Positions 47,168-56,185 of a stretch of 64,000 nt of DNA are shown piece after piece; position 1 is the first letter of the stretch, and each line of letters starts with the position of its first letter. The notes under the pieces are model-generated. The model made no database searches. It was not told the DNA's origin and worked only from the letters and a program-made list of their open reading frames with translations. The DNA comes from an uncultured Aquimarina sp. (lineage in GTDB: Bacteria > Bacteroidota > Bacteroidia > Flavobacteriales > Flavobacteriaceae), in assembly GCA_947495425.1 (NCBI GenBank), contig CANLYR010000006.1, positions 62,001-126,000 of the forward strand, given 5' to 3'. The translations under genes and the position numbers were made by a program.

Positions 47168-48946
47168 ATGAATCTACAACAAGCTATTTCAGAAGGTGTT
47201 AAAGCAGCAATACAAGAATCGTATGGTGCTAATTTAGAAGCTGTAGAATTGCAAGCTACCCGAAAAGAATTTGAAGGCGATATAACGGTGGTTGTATTTC
47301 CGATGCTGCGCATCGTAAAAGGAAACCCTGTGCAAATTGGTGAGGCTGTAGGTCAATATCTTGTTGATCATGTAAAAGAAATCAAAAGTTATAATGTGGT
47401 TAAAGGATTTTTAAACCTTGTGATTTCAGATGCATATTATCTCGATTTTTTTTCCAGAATAAAAGATAATGAACAGTATGGATTTGTTACTCCATCAAAA
47501 GACAACAAGGCAGTAATGGTAGAATATTCTTCTCCCAATACGAATAAGCCCTTGCATCTTGGTCATGTAAGAAATGTACTGTTGGGATACGCTGTAGCCG
47601 AGATTATCAAAGCTAGCGGAAAGAAAGTGTATAAAACTCAAATCATTAATGATAGAGGAATACACATTTGTAAGAGTATGCTTGCCTGGCAGAAGTTTGG
47701 TAATGACGAAACTCCAGAATCTACAGGTCTCAAAGGAGATAAACTAGTAGGGAATTATTATGTGAAATTTGATCAGGTGTACAAAGGTCAGATAACCGAG
47801 CTAATATCTCAAGGAAAAACCGAAGAAGAAGCAAAAAAAGAAGCGCCGATTCTAATTGAAGCTCAGGAAATGCTTCGCAAATGGGAAGCAGGAGATCAGG
47901 ATATAGTTAGGCTTTGGAAAACAATGAACAGTTGGGTGTATAAAGGTTTTGATCAAACCTATAAGGCTATAGGTGTAGATTTTGATAGCTATTATTATGA
48001 GAGTAATACCTATTTATTAGGTAAAGATAATATAGAAGAAGGTCTTGCTAAGGGTGTTTTTTTTAAAAAAGACGATGGGTCAGTTTGGTGTGACCTTACG
48101 AGCGAAGGTTTAGATGAGAAGCTAGTACTACGTAGTGATGGTACTGCTGTATATATGACGCAAGATATTGGAACTGCTATTCAGCGTATAAAAGATAATC
48201 CTGATATTGGAGGAATGATTTATACGGTTGGTAATGAACAGGACTATCATTTTAAGGTGCTATTTCTTATCTTGAAAAAATTAGGATATGATTGGGCGCA
48301 GCATTTACATCATTTAAGCTATGGAATGGTAGATCTGCCAAGTGGAAAAATGAAGAGCCGAGAGGGAACTGTCGTAGATGCAGATGATTTGATCACTGAA
48401 ATGGGGAGAACTGCTAGTGAAATTTCTCAGGAACTAGGTAAATTAGATGGCTATACTCAAGAAGAGAAAGACGAGATCTATAACACGATTGGTCTAGGTG
48501 CATTAAAATATTTTATTCTTAAAGTAGATCCTAAAAAAAGAATACTTTTTAATCCAAAAGAATCTGTAGATTTTCAAGGTAATACAGGTCCCTTCATACA
48601 ATATACATATGCCAGGATTCAAGCTATTATGCGTAAAGCTGAGTTTGATTTGAACACTAAAATTACTGAGATTGTTTTGCACCAAAAAGAGAAAGAGCTT
48701 ATTAAACAACTCGAACTCTATCCAGAAATTATTCAAACTGCCGCACATGATCTTAGCCCGGCTATAGTTGCTAATTATACGTATGATCTGGTTAAAAGTT
48801 ACAACTCATTCTTTCAAAATGTTTCTATTTTTGGAGCAGATTCTGATCAGGAAAAATTATTTAGAGTACAACTTTCTGGTTTGGTTGGTAAAACGATTAA
48901 ATCGGCATTTAAGCTTTTAGGCATCGACGTTCCTAACCGAATGTAA
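47168..48946 (+). CDS. argS: arginyl-tRNA synthetase
   Basis: 592 residues. N-terminal tRNA D-loop-binding domain, class Ia catalytic domain with HIGH-type motif HLGHVRNV (in PNTNKPLHLGHVRN) and KMSK counterpart MKSREGTVVD, then the all-helical anticodon-binding domain ending VPNRM. Charges tRNA-Arg. It has a long upstream leader with up to three stems and two promoters, suggesting transcript-level control. Confidence 0.98.
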   Translation: MNLQQAISEGVKAAIQESYGANLEAVELQATRKEFEGDITVVVFPMLRIVKGNPVQIGEAVGQYLVDHVKEIKSYNVVKGFLNLVISDAYYLDFFSRIKDNEQYGFVTPSKDNKAVMVEYSSPNTNKPLHLGHVRNVLLGYAVAEIIKASGKKVYKTQIINDRGIHICKSMLAWQKFGNDETPESTGLKGDKLVGNYYVKFDQVYKGQITELISQGKTEEEAKKEAPILIEAQEMLRKWEAGDQDIVRLWKTMNSWVYKGFDQTYKAIGVDFDSYYYESNTYLLGKDNIEEGLAKGVFFKKDDGSVWCDLTSEGLDEKLVLRSDGTAVYMTQDIGTAIQRIKDNPDIGGMIYTVGNEQDYHFKVLFLILKKLGYDWAQHLHHLSYGMVDLPSGKMKSREGTVVDADDLITEMGRTASEISQELGKLDGYTQEEKDEIYNTIGLGALKYFILKVDPKKRILFNPKESVDFQGNTGPFIQYTYARIQAIMRKAEFDLNTKITEIVLHQKEKELIKQLELYPEIIQTAAHDLSPAIVANYTYDLVKSYNSFFQNVSIFGADSDQEKLFRVQLSGLVGKTIKSAFKLLGIDVPNRM

Positions 48947-49290
48947 TACTACTTGATATTCCTGCCTCAGGGAGGCACAGCGAGATTTGAATGCTCTGGG
49001 GTTTGTTGCGAAGGTAACATATTATTTCTAACCATGGCTTCTTGTGTTTGTTAGAGATAGTTTGATTGCTTAGCCAAATTACTACTTATGAGTTTGTCTT
49101 AAAAATGTCCAGTATTCTCAGAAGTAGAATTTTATGAATAAGCCCGAAGCAGCTAATTTTTAAGCTTTTTCTTACTCAAAAAAATCAAAATATGGTGCTA
49201 CATCGATTTTTTTCTACTTTAACCCAAAAAACAAGTAAAAAAATAAAAATTTGTAGCCAGATAAGTGATCAGTTTTTATATTTTAGTAGT
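48947..49290. other. intergenic region argS - GNAT gene with a GC-rich hairpin
   Basis: 344 bases without a credible gene. It holds TGCCTC (48963-48968), loop AGG, GAGGCA (48972-48977) followed by GC-richer sequence to about 49010, possibly a decayed dispersed repeat. It could also end argS, but no T-run follows. Nothing else recognised. Confidence 0.45.
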
Positions 49291-49764
49291 ATGAAGTACC
49301 AAATATCTAGAGCTATCGATATTGATTTACCACTAATGCAACGTTTATTTTATCAAACGGTAACTACATATGGTGCTAAAATATTTACTAAGTCTGAAAT
49401 AAAAATGTACTCGAGACTTGCTACAAATAAAGTATATTGGCTAGAAAAGTTTAAAAAAGATTTTATCTATAATGCAAAGTTAAACGGGGAGATTGTGGGC
49501 TCTTTTTCTATGGATGCATTGGGTACTATAGAATATGTTTTTGTTCATATAAATTATCAGGAGTTGGGTATTGCAAAAGATTTATATAAAACGATAGAAG
49601 AAGTTGCCCTACAGTCAAACATTAAAACACTCACAACACAAGTAAACGAACTCACCAAAGCTTTTTTTGAAAAAAACGGATTTGAAATCGTGAAAAATGC
49701 TGTAAATGTAGTTGGGGGTGAAGAAATAATAAGTTATAGCGGTATTAAACACCTTAAAAATTAA
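49291..49764 (+). CDS. GNAT family N-acetyltransferase
   Basis: 157 residues from ATG at 49291 (MKYQISRAIDIDLP); a longer frame from 49192 adds 33 basic, unrelated residues and is rejected. Typical compact GNAT: YVFVHINYQELGIAKDLYKT with the acetyl-CoA loop QELGIA, then KAFFEKNGF near the C-terminus. Substrate unknown. The 3' end overlaps the convergent TonB receptor gene by 11 bases. Confidence 0.82.
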   Translation: MKYQISRAIDIDLPLMQRLFYQTVTTYGAKIFTKSEIKMYSRLATNKVYWLEKFKKDFIYNAKLNGEIVGSFSMDALGTIEYVFVHINYQELGIAKDLYKTIEEVALQSNIKTLTTQVNELTKAFFEKNGFEIVKNAVNVVGGEEIISYSGIKHLKN

Positions 49765-52270
49765 TTCTTACCACAGCATTAGGTGTAAAGCCCAACCCAA
49801 ATTGTTTAATTTCTTCTACATTATTTTCTGTATTTATCTTATAATAGTTGTTTACCGTGTTTTCCTGGCTCAAAATATTCCACACAGAAACACCCGCAAG
49901 ACCAGTGATTTTTTTAGAGAGTTTGAAATTATAAGTAGCCGAAGCATCCCATCTCATATAATCCTCTAATGTATCGCTATTTGGGCTTTGATAGTTGATA
50001 ATATTTCCATTAATCTCATTGCCAAGAACTGGTTGTGTAGTGGGTTTACCGCTATGCCAGTTTACACCACTAGAAAATTTGAAATTTTCTAACGTGTAGG
50101 TTAGCGCAAAATTAAGATTGTGCCGTATGTCAATTGTGTTTGGGAAATCAGTATCGAGTAGCCTACTAAACGTGTAATTGTTTTCTGCATAAGAATAGCT
50201 AAACCATGTGCCAAAGTTCTTAAACCTTTTATTGATCAAGAAATCAATTCCTCTCACCGTATAACTCCCATGATCTTGTATGAATTCAAATTGATTTTGA
50301 AATCCTTGACTTTGCGTTATAATACCAGTCACATTTTTATAATATGTTTCTGCACTAACGAGCCAATTATTGTGAGTGTAATTTAGACCAAGCGATACTT
50401 GTCTACTTTTGAGTATGGGGATATCATCATTATTGGATAATATCCATTTCTTATTTTCTACACCTAAAAAATCATTCTGAGACTCGATGATTTGAGAAGT
50501 GATCTGACTCTTCAGTTCACCGAGTGCTTCAATCGTGAAATGATCATAAAACTTATGACTAAAACTTATACGAGGTTCAAATAAATAGGTGTCAAATTTA
50601 TCGAAATGATTAACCCGAAACCCTATATTGAGGTGTGTATTATTATTTTTGGATTTATATTCTGCTTCAGAAAAAATACTATTCGTGCGTACCACTTCTT
50701 TAGTCAAATCTCTGAATGTTGGATTACTAACATCTCTAAGATTAGATATACCGGTTTCATTAAATTGATACCCAGTCTTCAAATTAAAATTATAACCCAT
50801 TTGTAGCAGATTGTTTATTTTGAAGCCACTTTCTAAAACATCATTTTCTTGTAGTAAACGTTGATTGTTTTGAATGTCTGAATTTATTGCTTTCAAATCA
50901 TAGTTAGTTCCATATATAAATAATTCACTTTTAAATCTTGAATTCCAGTTTCTTTGATATGCTATACCCGCAGCACTATTATTCTGACTTATGCTACTTT
51001 CTCTGGCAACATTGGTTTGATTAACCACTGAGTTTTCTTGAAATATTAAATCGTTTCTTATTATCAGGGCATTTACCTTAATTAGATCTTTAGTGCTTAA
51101 CTGGTACAACCATCGTAGACTTGTATCATAAAAAGAAAACTCATCATCTGTATTAAAAATATCTGTTGCACTGTTCACTACTTCAGAGTCTTGAAAAGCC
51201 TTGTCAAAGTATTGCTCATAGGTAGGAGTTTTTAATATACTACTTATAGATTTCCTCGCAGACAACTGTATCGATGATTTTCTACCCAGAGGTGTATCAA
51301 TATACCCATCGGCACTAATCATATTTAGCCCTACGCTTGCATCTAGTGTTTTATTGATTTCATTGTCTGTGTTCATAGCAATAACACTAGATACTCCATC
51401 CCCATAACTTGCACCTGTACCATTTTTTACCAGCTGTACATTTTTTGTGAGATAGGGATTGAAAGCAGAGATAAGACCGAAAAAATGACCAGATTGATAC
51501 ATCTTTATTCCATCCCAAAGAATTAAATTTTGATCATTGGTTCCGCCTCTAACATTAATGTCTGAAACTGTTTCTTCTACACTCATGATACCAGGTAATG
51601 CCTGAATGGTTTGTAATAAATCAGGCTCAATTAACCCAGGTAATATACCAAAATCGGTATAATCAATAATAATTGAACCGTCTGATTTTTTGTCAATACC
51701 TTTTACTAAAAAATTATTGAGGATAACTTCGGTCAAATTTTGAACTTCTGGGATTAAATAAATACGCTTGCATTGGCCGTTTATGAAATCTTTGGCATAG
51801 AGGGTTACGCTTTTGTATCCAATATAGTTAATTCTGATACGTGTGTTGGGATCTTCAATACTAATTGTAAATTCTCCATTTTCATTGCTAATCGTAGTCT
51901 GATCTCTTGTTTGTATCGTTGCGTTCATGAGTTTCGTTTTCTCAAACAGCGATTGTAAAACACCACAGATTTCATTTTCTTTAAATTTTGAACTAATGGC
52001 AATAGTATTATCGCTTAGTATAGCATAGTTAAGCGGTGTATTTTTTCTCAAATATTCAATGGTTTTATTGAGGGTGAGTGCTTCAGAAGGTTTTTGCACT
52101 TTTATTTCATCAAGATCAGTATCTGCATAAGAAAAACTACAGTCATACCTTTCCTGAATTTGATTTAAAAGCAAAATGAGTGCTACAGAACCTTGTTCTG
52201 ACTGCGAATACGTTGGATGAAAAGCAAAAAAAAACGTAAGTAGAAAAGTTGTGATTTTGGTTCTGATCAC
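49754..52270 (-). CDS. TonB-dependent receptor with N-terminal STN signalling domain
   Basis: 838 residues, GTG start overlapping the FecR stop (GTGA). Signal peptide to FHPTYSQ; STN domain about 28-95 (ERYDCSFSYADTDLDEIKV); carboxypeptidase-like beta domain about 101-172; plug about 205-320 with INVRGGTNDQNLILWDG; then the barrel, ending with aromatic-rich VVRINF. The STN domain is what touches FecR-type regulators in surface signalling, and sigma, fecR and this gene are contiguous, so it probably both imports a ligand and reports it. Ligand not predictable; iron chelate or oligosaccharide are possibilities. Confidence 0.9.
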   Translation of the reverse strand: MIRTKITTFLLTFFFAFHPTYSQSEQGSVALILLLNQIQERYDCSFSYADTDLDEIKVQKPSEALTLNKTIEYLRKNTPLNYAILSDNTIAISSKFKENEICGVLQSLFEKTKLMNATIQTRDQTTISNENGEFTISIEDPNTRIRINYIGYKSVTLYAKDFINGQCKRIYLIPEVQNLTEVILNNFLVKGIDKKSDGSIIIDYTDFGILPGLIEPDLLQTIQALPGIMSVEETVSDINVRGGTNDQNLILWDGIKMYQSGHFFGLISAFNPYLTKNVQLVKNGTGASYGDGVSSVIAMNTDNEINKTLDASVGLNMISADGYIDTPLGRKSSIQLSARKSISSILKTPTYEQYFDKAFQDSEVVNSATDIFNTDDEFSFYDTSLRWLYQLSTKDLIKVNALIIRNDLIFQENSVVNQTNVARESSISQNNSAAGIAYQRNWNSRFKSELFIYGTNYDLKAINSDIQNNQRLLQENDVLESGFKINNLLQMGYNFNLKTGYQFNETGISNLRDVSNPTFRDLTKEVVRTNSIFSEAEYKSKNNNTHLNIGFRVNHFDKFDTYLFEPRISFSHKFYDHFTIEALGELKSQITSQIIESQNDFLGVENKKWILSNNDDIPILKSRQVSLGLNYTHNNWLVSAETYYKNVTGIITQSQGFQNQFEFIQDHGSYTVRGIDFLINKRFKNFGTWFSYSYAENNYTFSRLLDTDFPNTIDIRHNLNFALTYTLENFKFSSGVNWHSGKPTTQPVLGNEINGNIINYQSPNSDTLEDYMRWDASATYNFKLSKKITGLAGVSVWNILSQENTVNNYYKINTENNVEEIKQFGLGFTPNAVVRINF

Positions 52271-53175
52271 TCTTTATACAGGGTTATAATGTTGTCATTG
52301 GTTTCATATTTCAAACGCATCGGTATGGTTATGGATTGTAATGCTGTTTGAATATTTGAATGTACAAAATTACCTGTATAAAGTCTATCTATGTCTATAT
52401 TTTTTGTGATAACTTTTACGTTATATTGTCTTTCAAATTCTTTCAGAATATAAAAATATGGCGTACTAGTAAATGTACTTCTATTTTTTGTCCATTCGGG
52501 TACTACAAGGGTAGTGTTTGATTTTTCAATTTTATCCTGCAAAACCTTGAATCCTTTACCAGCGGGTAATTTGATAGTCTGATTTTTGTAGGTTACCCTT
52601 ACAAGCCCTTCAAAACATACAACTTCAAAGTAATTTTCTCTTTGTTTTACATTAAATTCTGTTCCAAGAACACTAACAACTCCAGACGAAGTTAACACAT
52701 CAAATTGTTTTCCTTTGGCAACTTTAAAATATGCTTCACCATTAAGTTTGATTTCACGATTATCGTCCCATTCCTTTTCTTTATAACTCATAGATGATAG
52801 CGCATTGAGCGTAACTATAGTGCGATCCGGGAGTTCGATCAATGTTTTCTCGCTAGCTAGGGTGTTTACCGTGGTATTTGAAGTATAAAACAGTGTGAAA
52901 TATGTACCGAGACCTAAGACAAAAATAGCAGCAATTCTCAATAATATAGTAAGTGAGGTCTTGTTAGATTGAATATTATTTGCTCTATTCGATACATTAG
53001 CATCTAAAAGCTGCAAATTCTTATCAATATTGTATTCTGGGGATTTAAATTTGGTTGCAGTTTCAGAAATTTTCACATACGAATTATAGGCATCAATATT
53101 CTTAAATGCCTCTAATTCTATTTGAGTAAGTGGTTCATTGTCTAACCACTTTTTTATGAGATCTTCCTTTTTCAT
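52267..53175 (-). CDS. FecR family anti-sigma/signal transducer
   Basis: 302 residues. Short cytoplasmic N-terminus (about 1-74, LIKKWLDNEPLTQIELEAF), one membrane segment (about 75-97, SLTILLRIAAIFVLGLGTYF), periplasmic FecR domain with LPDRTIVTLNALSSMSYKE and VLGTEFNVK, and a DUF4974 C-terminal domain (about 235-302). It passes the signal from the receptor to the sigma factor. Overlaps the receptor start by four bases; 111 bases downstream of the sigma gene. Confidence 0.93.
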   Translation of the reverse strand: MKKEDLIKKWLDNEPLTQIELEAFKNIDAYNSYVKISETATKFKSPEYNIDKNLQLLDANVSNRANNIQSNKTSLTILLRIAAIFVLGLGTYFTLFYTSNTTVNTLASEKTLIELPDRTIVTLNALSSMSYKEKEWDDNREIKLNGEAYFKVAKGKQFDVLTSSGVVSVLGTEFNVKQRENYFEVVCFEGLVRVTYKNQTIKLPAGKGFKVLQDKIEKSNTTLVVPEWTKNRSTFTSTPYFYILKEFERQYNVKVITKNIDIDRLYTGNFVHSNIQTALQSITIPMRLKYETNDNIITLYKE

Positions 53176-53286
53176 AATAAGATTTCTATTTATATAACAA
53201 GTATCAATTAAAAACTCCTACCTCTATTTTGTATTTATTATTTGGTTTAAGATGTTAGATTAATTTTTTATAAGCACCACAAAAAA

Positions 53287-53802
53287 TTAAATTCCATCAA
53301 TTTCTTTTCGTAGTTTCTCTAAGGCACCATAAATTCTTTTTTCGACAGCTTTTCTCGAAATTCCCAGATATTCTGCAATCTCTTTATGTTTTTTGCCTTC
53401 TGTTCTATTAAGTAAAAAAGCTACACGCTGTGCCTCAGTAAGGGTAGATAATGCCTTTTGATATTTTAGAAGATATTCTTTTTCTTGTAATAGAAATTCT
53501 GGATTTTCATTGGTTCGGTCATTATGTTCTACTTGCTGAAATTTGAGTTTTACTTTGTTATGCTTCAGTTGGTTTAACGATAAGTTGTTTGCTACCGTAA
53601 ATAAAAAACTTTTTGCCTTCTGGATAGAAACTTTTTTACAGTTGTCCCACAATTTGATATACGCTTCCTGGACTTTATCTTCGGGATCAATATTTTCTCC
53701 ATACTTATAATATATGAAATCATGTAGATCTTTTGAGTGTTGTTTGAATAGTCTGGAGAATAATTTTTCTTCGCAAACATCTTCAAATAGATTTTTAGGC
53801 AT
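53287..53802 (-). CDS. RNA polymerase sigma factor, FecI-like ECF subgroup
   Basis: 171 residues, ATG start. Region 2 about 14-84 (FIYYKYGENIDPEDKVQEAYIKLWD read in parts) and region 4 with helix-turn-helix HKEIAEYLGISRKAVEKRI (about 139-157). Bacteroidota FecI-type factors are controlled by the FecR encoded next. Divergent from the Cys-containing lipoprotein gene across 104 bases that contain AACATA...TATGTT arms but no TAnnTTTG box. Confidence 0.93.
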   Translation of the reverse strand: MPKNLFEDVCEEKLFSRLFKQHSKDLHDFIYYKYGENIDPEDKVQEAYIKLWDNCKKVSIQKAKSFLFTVANNLSLNQLKHNKVKLKFQQVEHNDRTNENPEFLLQEKEYLLKYQKALSTLTEAQRVAFLLNRTEGKKHKEIAEYLGISRKAVEKRIYGALEKLRKEIDGI

Positions 53803-53906
53803 TGTTGTTATTTTTGTTAAAATTAAAAAAAAAACATATTGATAGTTAGGAATTTTGCGCAGTATGTTGTTTTAATTTAAATGTATATTGAAAATACTAG
53901 ATTATA

Positions 53907-54566
53907 ATGAAAAGTCAAATTTTATATTTTTTTATTATCATTGGCGGCATGTTGATTTCCTGTCAGGAAGAAGAACGTGAGTTTATCGATCCTAATGAAG
54001 ATAACACCATTCCTAGAAACTCTCAGTTAGCGAGTTTGATGAAAAATGTAGTAACACATGATGGTTCTTTTGATGATGTAGTCGATAAAGGAAATTGTTT
54101 TAGTATCAATTTGCCGTATACGATTGTATTAAATGATAAAGAATTTGAAATTAAACAAATACTCGACTATCAAGAAATAACGGATACGGATCAGATCGAA
54201 ATTAAGTTTCCGATTACGATTACTACATCAAACCATATTGAAGAAAAAGTACAAAGTGATGATGAACTAAAAACTTTTATTGATAGTTGTACAACAAATG
54301 ATGATGACATTGAATGTATAGATTTTGTGTATCCTATACTACTGTCAACATTTAATAGTAATTCGAATCAATTAAATACCATAGAAGTCGTCCATGACTC
54401 ACAATTATTTACATTAATGAACGCTACAGATGCTGAGGTATCGATGAGCATTCAATATCCAATTGATTTGCGATTACACGACGGAAGCGATACAGATGTT
54501 AATCATAATACAGATCTCATGAACAAAATTTTAGAAGTGGCCTCGAGTTGTGATGAAAACGATTGA
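53907..54566 (+). CDS. surface lipoprotein with repeated beta motif and four Cys
   Basis: 219 residues. Lipobox LISC (Cys19) followed by QEEERE, the acidic surface-export pattern. The mature part holds Cys64, Cys128, Cys137 and Cys215 and a repeated strand motif: INLPYTIVL, IKFPITITT, FVYPILLST and IQYPIDLRL. This suggests a small beta-sandwich of repeated units, stabilised by disulfides. I know no function for such proteins. It is divergent from the sigma factor and upstream of two fasciclin lipoproteins, so it may belong to the same surface regulon (inference). Confidence 0.7.
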   Translation: MKSQILYFFIIIGGMLISCQEEEREFIDPNEDNTIPRNSQLASLMKNVVTHDGSFDDVVDKGNCFSINLPYTIVLNDKEFEIKQILDYQEITDTDQIEIKFPITITTSNHIEEKVQSDDELKTFIDSCTTNDDDIECIDFVYPILLSTFNSNSNQLNTIEVVHDSQLFTLMNATDAEVSMSIQYPIDLRLHDGSDTDVNHNTDLMNKILEVASSCDEND

Positions 54567-54607
54567 TACACCCCCCGTAATTAATATATCCCTAGAGTAT
54601 AGTGTAG

Positions 54608-54637
54608 AAAGAATCGCCATTTTGGCGATTCTTTTTT
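54608..54637 (+). terminator. terminator after the 53907-54566 gene
   Basis: AAAGAATCGCCA (54608-54619), loop TTT, TGGCGATTC (54623-54631), then TTTTTT. Twelve pairs including the A/T extension. Confidence 0.92.
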
Positions 54638-54670
54638 GTTTAACATATTTTTTAAATAGTTAAACAAAAA
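54633..54670. repeat. 12-base inverted repeat upstream of the first fasciclin gene
   Basis: TTTTTGTTTAAC (54633-54644) and GTTAAACAAAAA (54659-54670) are perfectly complementary with a 14-base spacer. The left arm overlaps the T-run of the terminator. It lies 85 bases before the fasciclin ATG and could be an operator. Confidence 0.55.
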
Positions 54671-54754
54671 GTTAAAATAATGCTAAAGTCATGTACTGGG
54701 GTTCGAGTTTTTATTTGTGAATTGTTTAATCATCAAACAATAAATTTAAAAACC

Positions 54755-56086
54755 ATGAAAATGACACAATTTTTTAGAACAGCCTTTATAGCACTTTTTG
54801 TAGTTGCTATTTATTCTTGTAGTGATGATGATGATACTACGTTTACTCCCTCAGACTCAGAAACAATAGCGGCGTTTGTTGCTGCTAACCCGGATTACAG
54901 TTCTTTACTAGCAGCTTTAGAGAGAGCAGATTTAGTAACAACACTATCTGGTCAGGGTAGCTTTACAGTATTTGCTCCAAATAATGCAGCTTTTGCAGAA
55001 TTTTTAGATGGTGATGCATTGACTGATGTTCCTGTAGATGTTTTAAGAACAATACTACTTAATCACGTTTTGAGTACAGAAGTTACTTCAGACCAAATTA
55101 ATAAAATATATACTCCAAATCTAGCTAATTTCAGTTTGCTTGCAGAAAAGTCAGGAGACAACGTAACTATTAATGGAGAGGTATCTGTTACTACTGCCGA
55201 TATTGATCGATCTAACGGAATTATTCATGCAGTAGACAAAGTAATTGATACGCCTACGCTACTTACTTTTGTTGCAGCAGACTCAGAGTTATCTTCTCTA
55301 GCAGGTGTAGCTACAGATGCAGTAGTAGCTTCACTAAATGGTGATACAGAACTAACGTTACTTGCGCCAAATAATGCAGCTTTTACAGCATTAGGCGACG
55401 TATCTGGGTTATCTGAAGCTCAATTACAAAATATATTACTAAACCATGTAATTGCAGGGACTAATCTTTCTGGTGATTTATCTACCGGATATGGTAATAC
55501 GTTAGCAAATTATGGAGATCCTGCTGATGAAATTAATTTGAGTATTTATATCAATACAATGGATGGTGTTTCTTTTAATGGGGTGTCAAGTGTTGTAACA
55601 CCAGATATCGTAACTAGAAATGGCGTAATTCATATTGTGGATGCAGTGATTACATTACCAGACGTAACAACATTTGCTATCGCGGATGCAGCTAATTTTT
55701 CAACTTTAGCAACTGCACTTACAGATGCTGGTTTGGTTGCAGCATTACAAGTAGAAAACGGAACAGGAACACCAGAAGCACCATTTACAGTATTTGCTCC
55801 TGTAAATGCGGCATTTACTGCTATTGAGCCTTTACCAACAGGTCAGGCATTGTCTGATGTATTAACATACCATGTGATAGCGATGAACAATGTTAGATCT
55901 ACAGATTTAGCTAATGTAGCAGGATCTGTAGCTACAGTAAATGGGGAAAGTGTTACCATCTCTGCTGATCCAGCATCGGTTACTGGTAATGGTAACTCTT
56001 CGGCAAGCGAGATTACTGTAGTTGATGTACAAGCATCAAATGGGATTATCCATGCAATTAACCAAGTATTATTACCTACACCTTAA
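54755..56086 (+). CDS. fasciclin-domain surface lipoprotein (three FAS1 domains)
   Basis: 443 residues from ATG at 54755 (MKMTQFFRTAF); an in-frame ATG at 54680 would add 25 residues before the signal peptide and is rejected. Lipobox AIYSC followed by SDDDD, a surface-export signal. Three FAS1 domains of about 130 residues, each with the TVFAPNNAAF-type H1 motif (FTVFAPNNAAF, LTLLAPNNAAF, FTVFAPVNAAF) and the H2-type end NGIIHAVDKV / NGVIHIVDAV / NGIIHAINQV. FAS1 proteins mediate adhesion in many organisms. First of two adjacent fasciclin genes. Confidence 0.9.
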   Translation: MKMTQFFRTAFIALFVVAIYSCSDDDDTTFTPSDSETIAAFVAANPDYSSLLAALERADLVTTLSGQGSFTVFAPNNAAFAEFLDGDALTDVPVDVLRTILLNHVLSTEVTSDQINKIYTPNLANFSLLAEKSGDNVTINGEVSVTTADIDRSNGIIHAVDKVIDTPTLLTFVAADSELSSLAGVATDAVVASLNGDTELTLLAPNNAAFTALGDVSGLSEAQLQNILLNHVIAGTNLSGDLSTGYGNTLANYGDPADEINLSIYINTMDGVSFNGVSSVVTPDIVTRNGVIHIVDAVITLPDVTTFAIADAANFSTLATALTDAGLVAALQVENGTGTPEAPFTVFAPVNAAFTAIEPLPTGQALSDVLTYHVIAMNNVRSTDLANVAGSVATVNGESVTISADPASVTGNGNSSASEITVVDVQASNGIIHAINQVLLPTP

Positions 56087-56095
56087 TATGATGAA

Positions 56096-56143
56096 AAATC
56101 TCAGGCTGCCATACGTATTGAATTCATCGGCAGCCTAGATTTT
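56096..56143 (+). terminator. hairpin between the two fasciclin genes
   Basis: AAATCT (56096-56101), bulged C, AGGCTGCC (56103-56110), loop of 18, GGCAGCCT (56129-56136), AGATTT (56137-56142). Fourteen pairs; only a short T-run follows, so it may be a partial terminator or a processing site. Confidence 0.6.
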
Positions 56144-56185
56144 ACCACACATAAATCTTAATACTAATTTTTAAACGTAACAACA

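Noticed and set aside
49192..49290. N-terminal extension of the GNAT protein
   Set aside because: Ser/Lys-rich residues unlike the family; the ATG at 49291 begins exactly at the fold's first strand.
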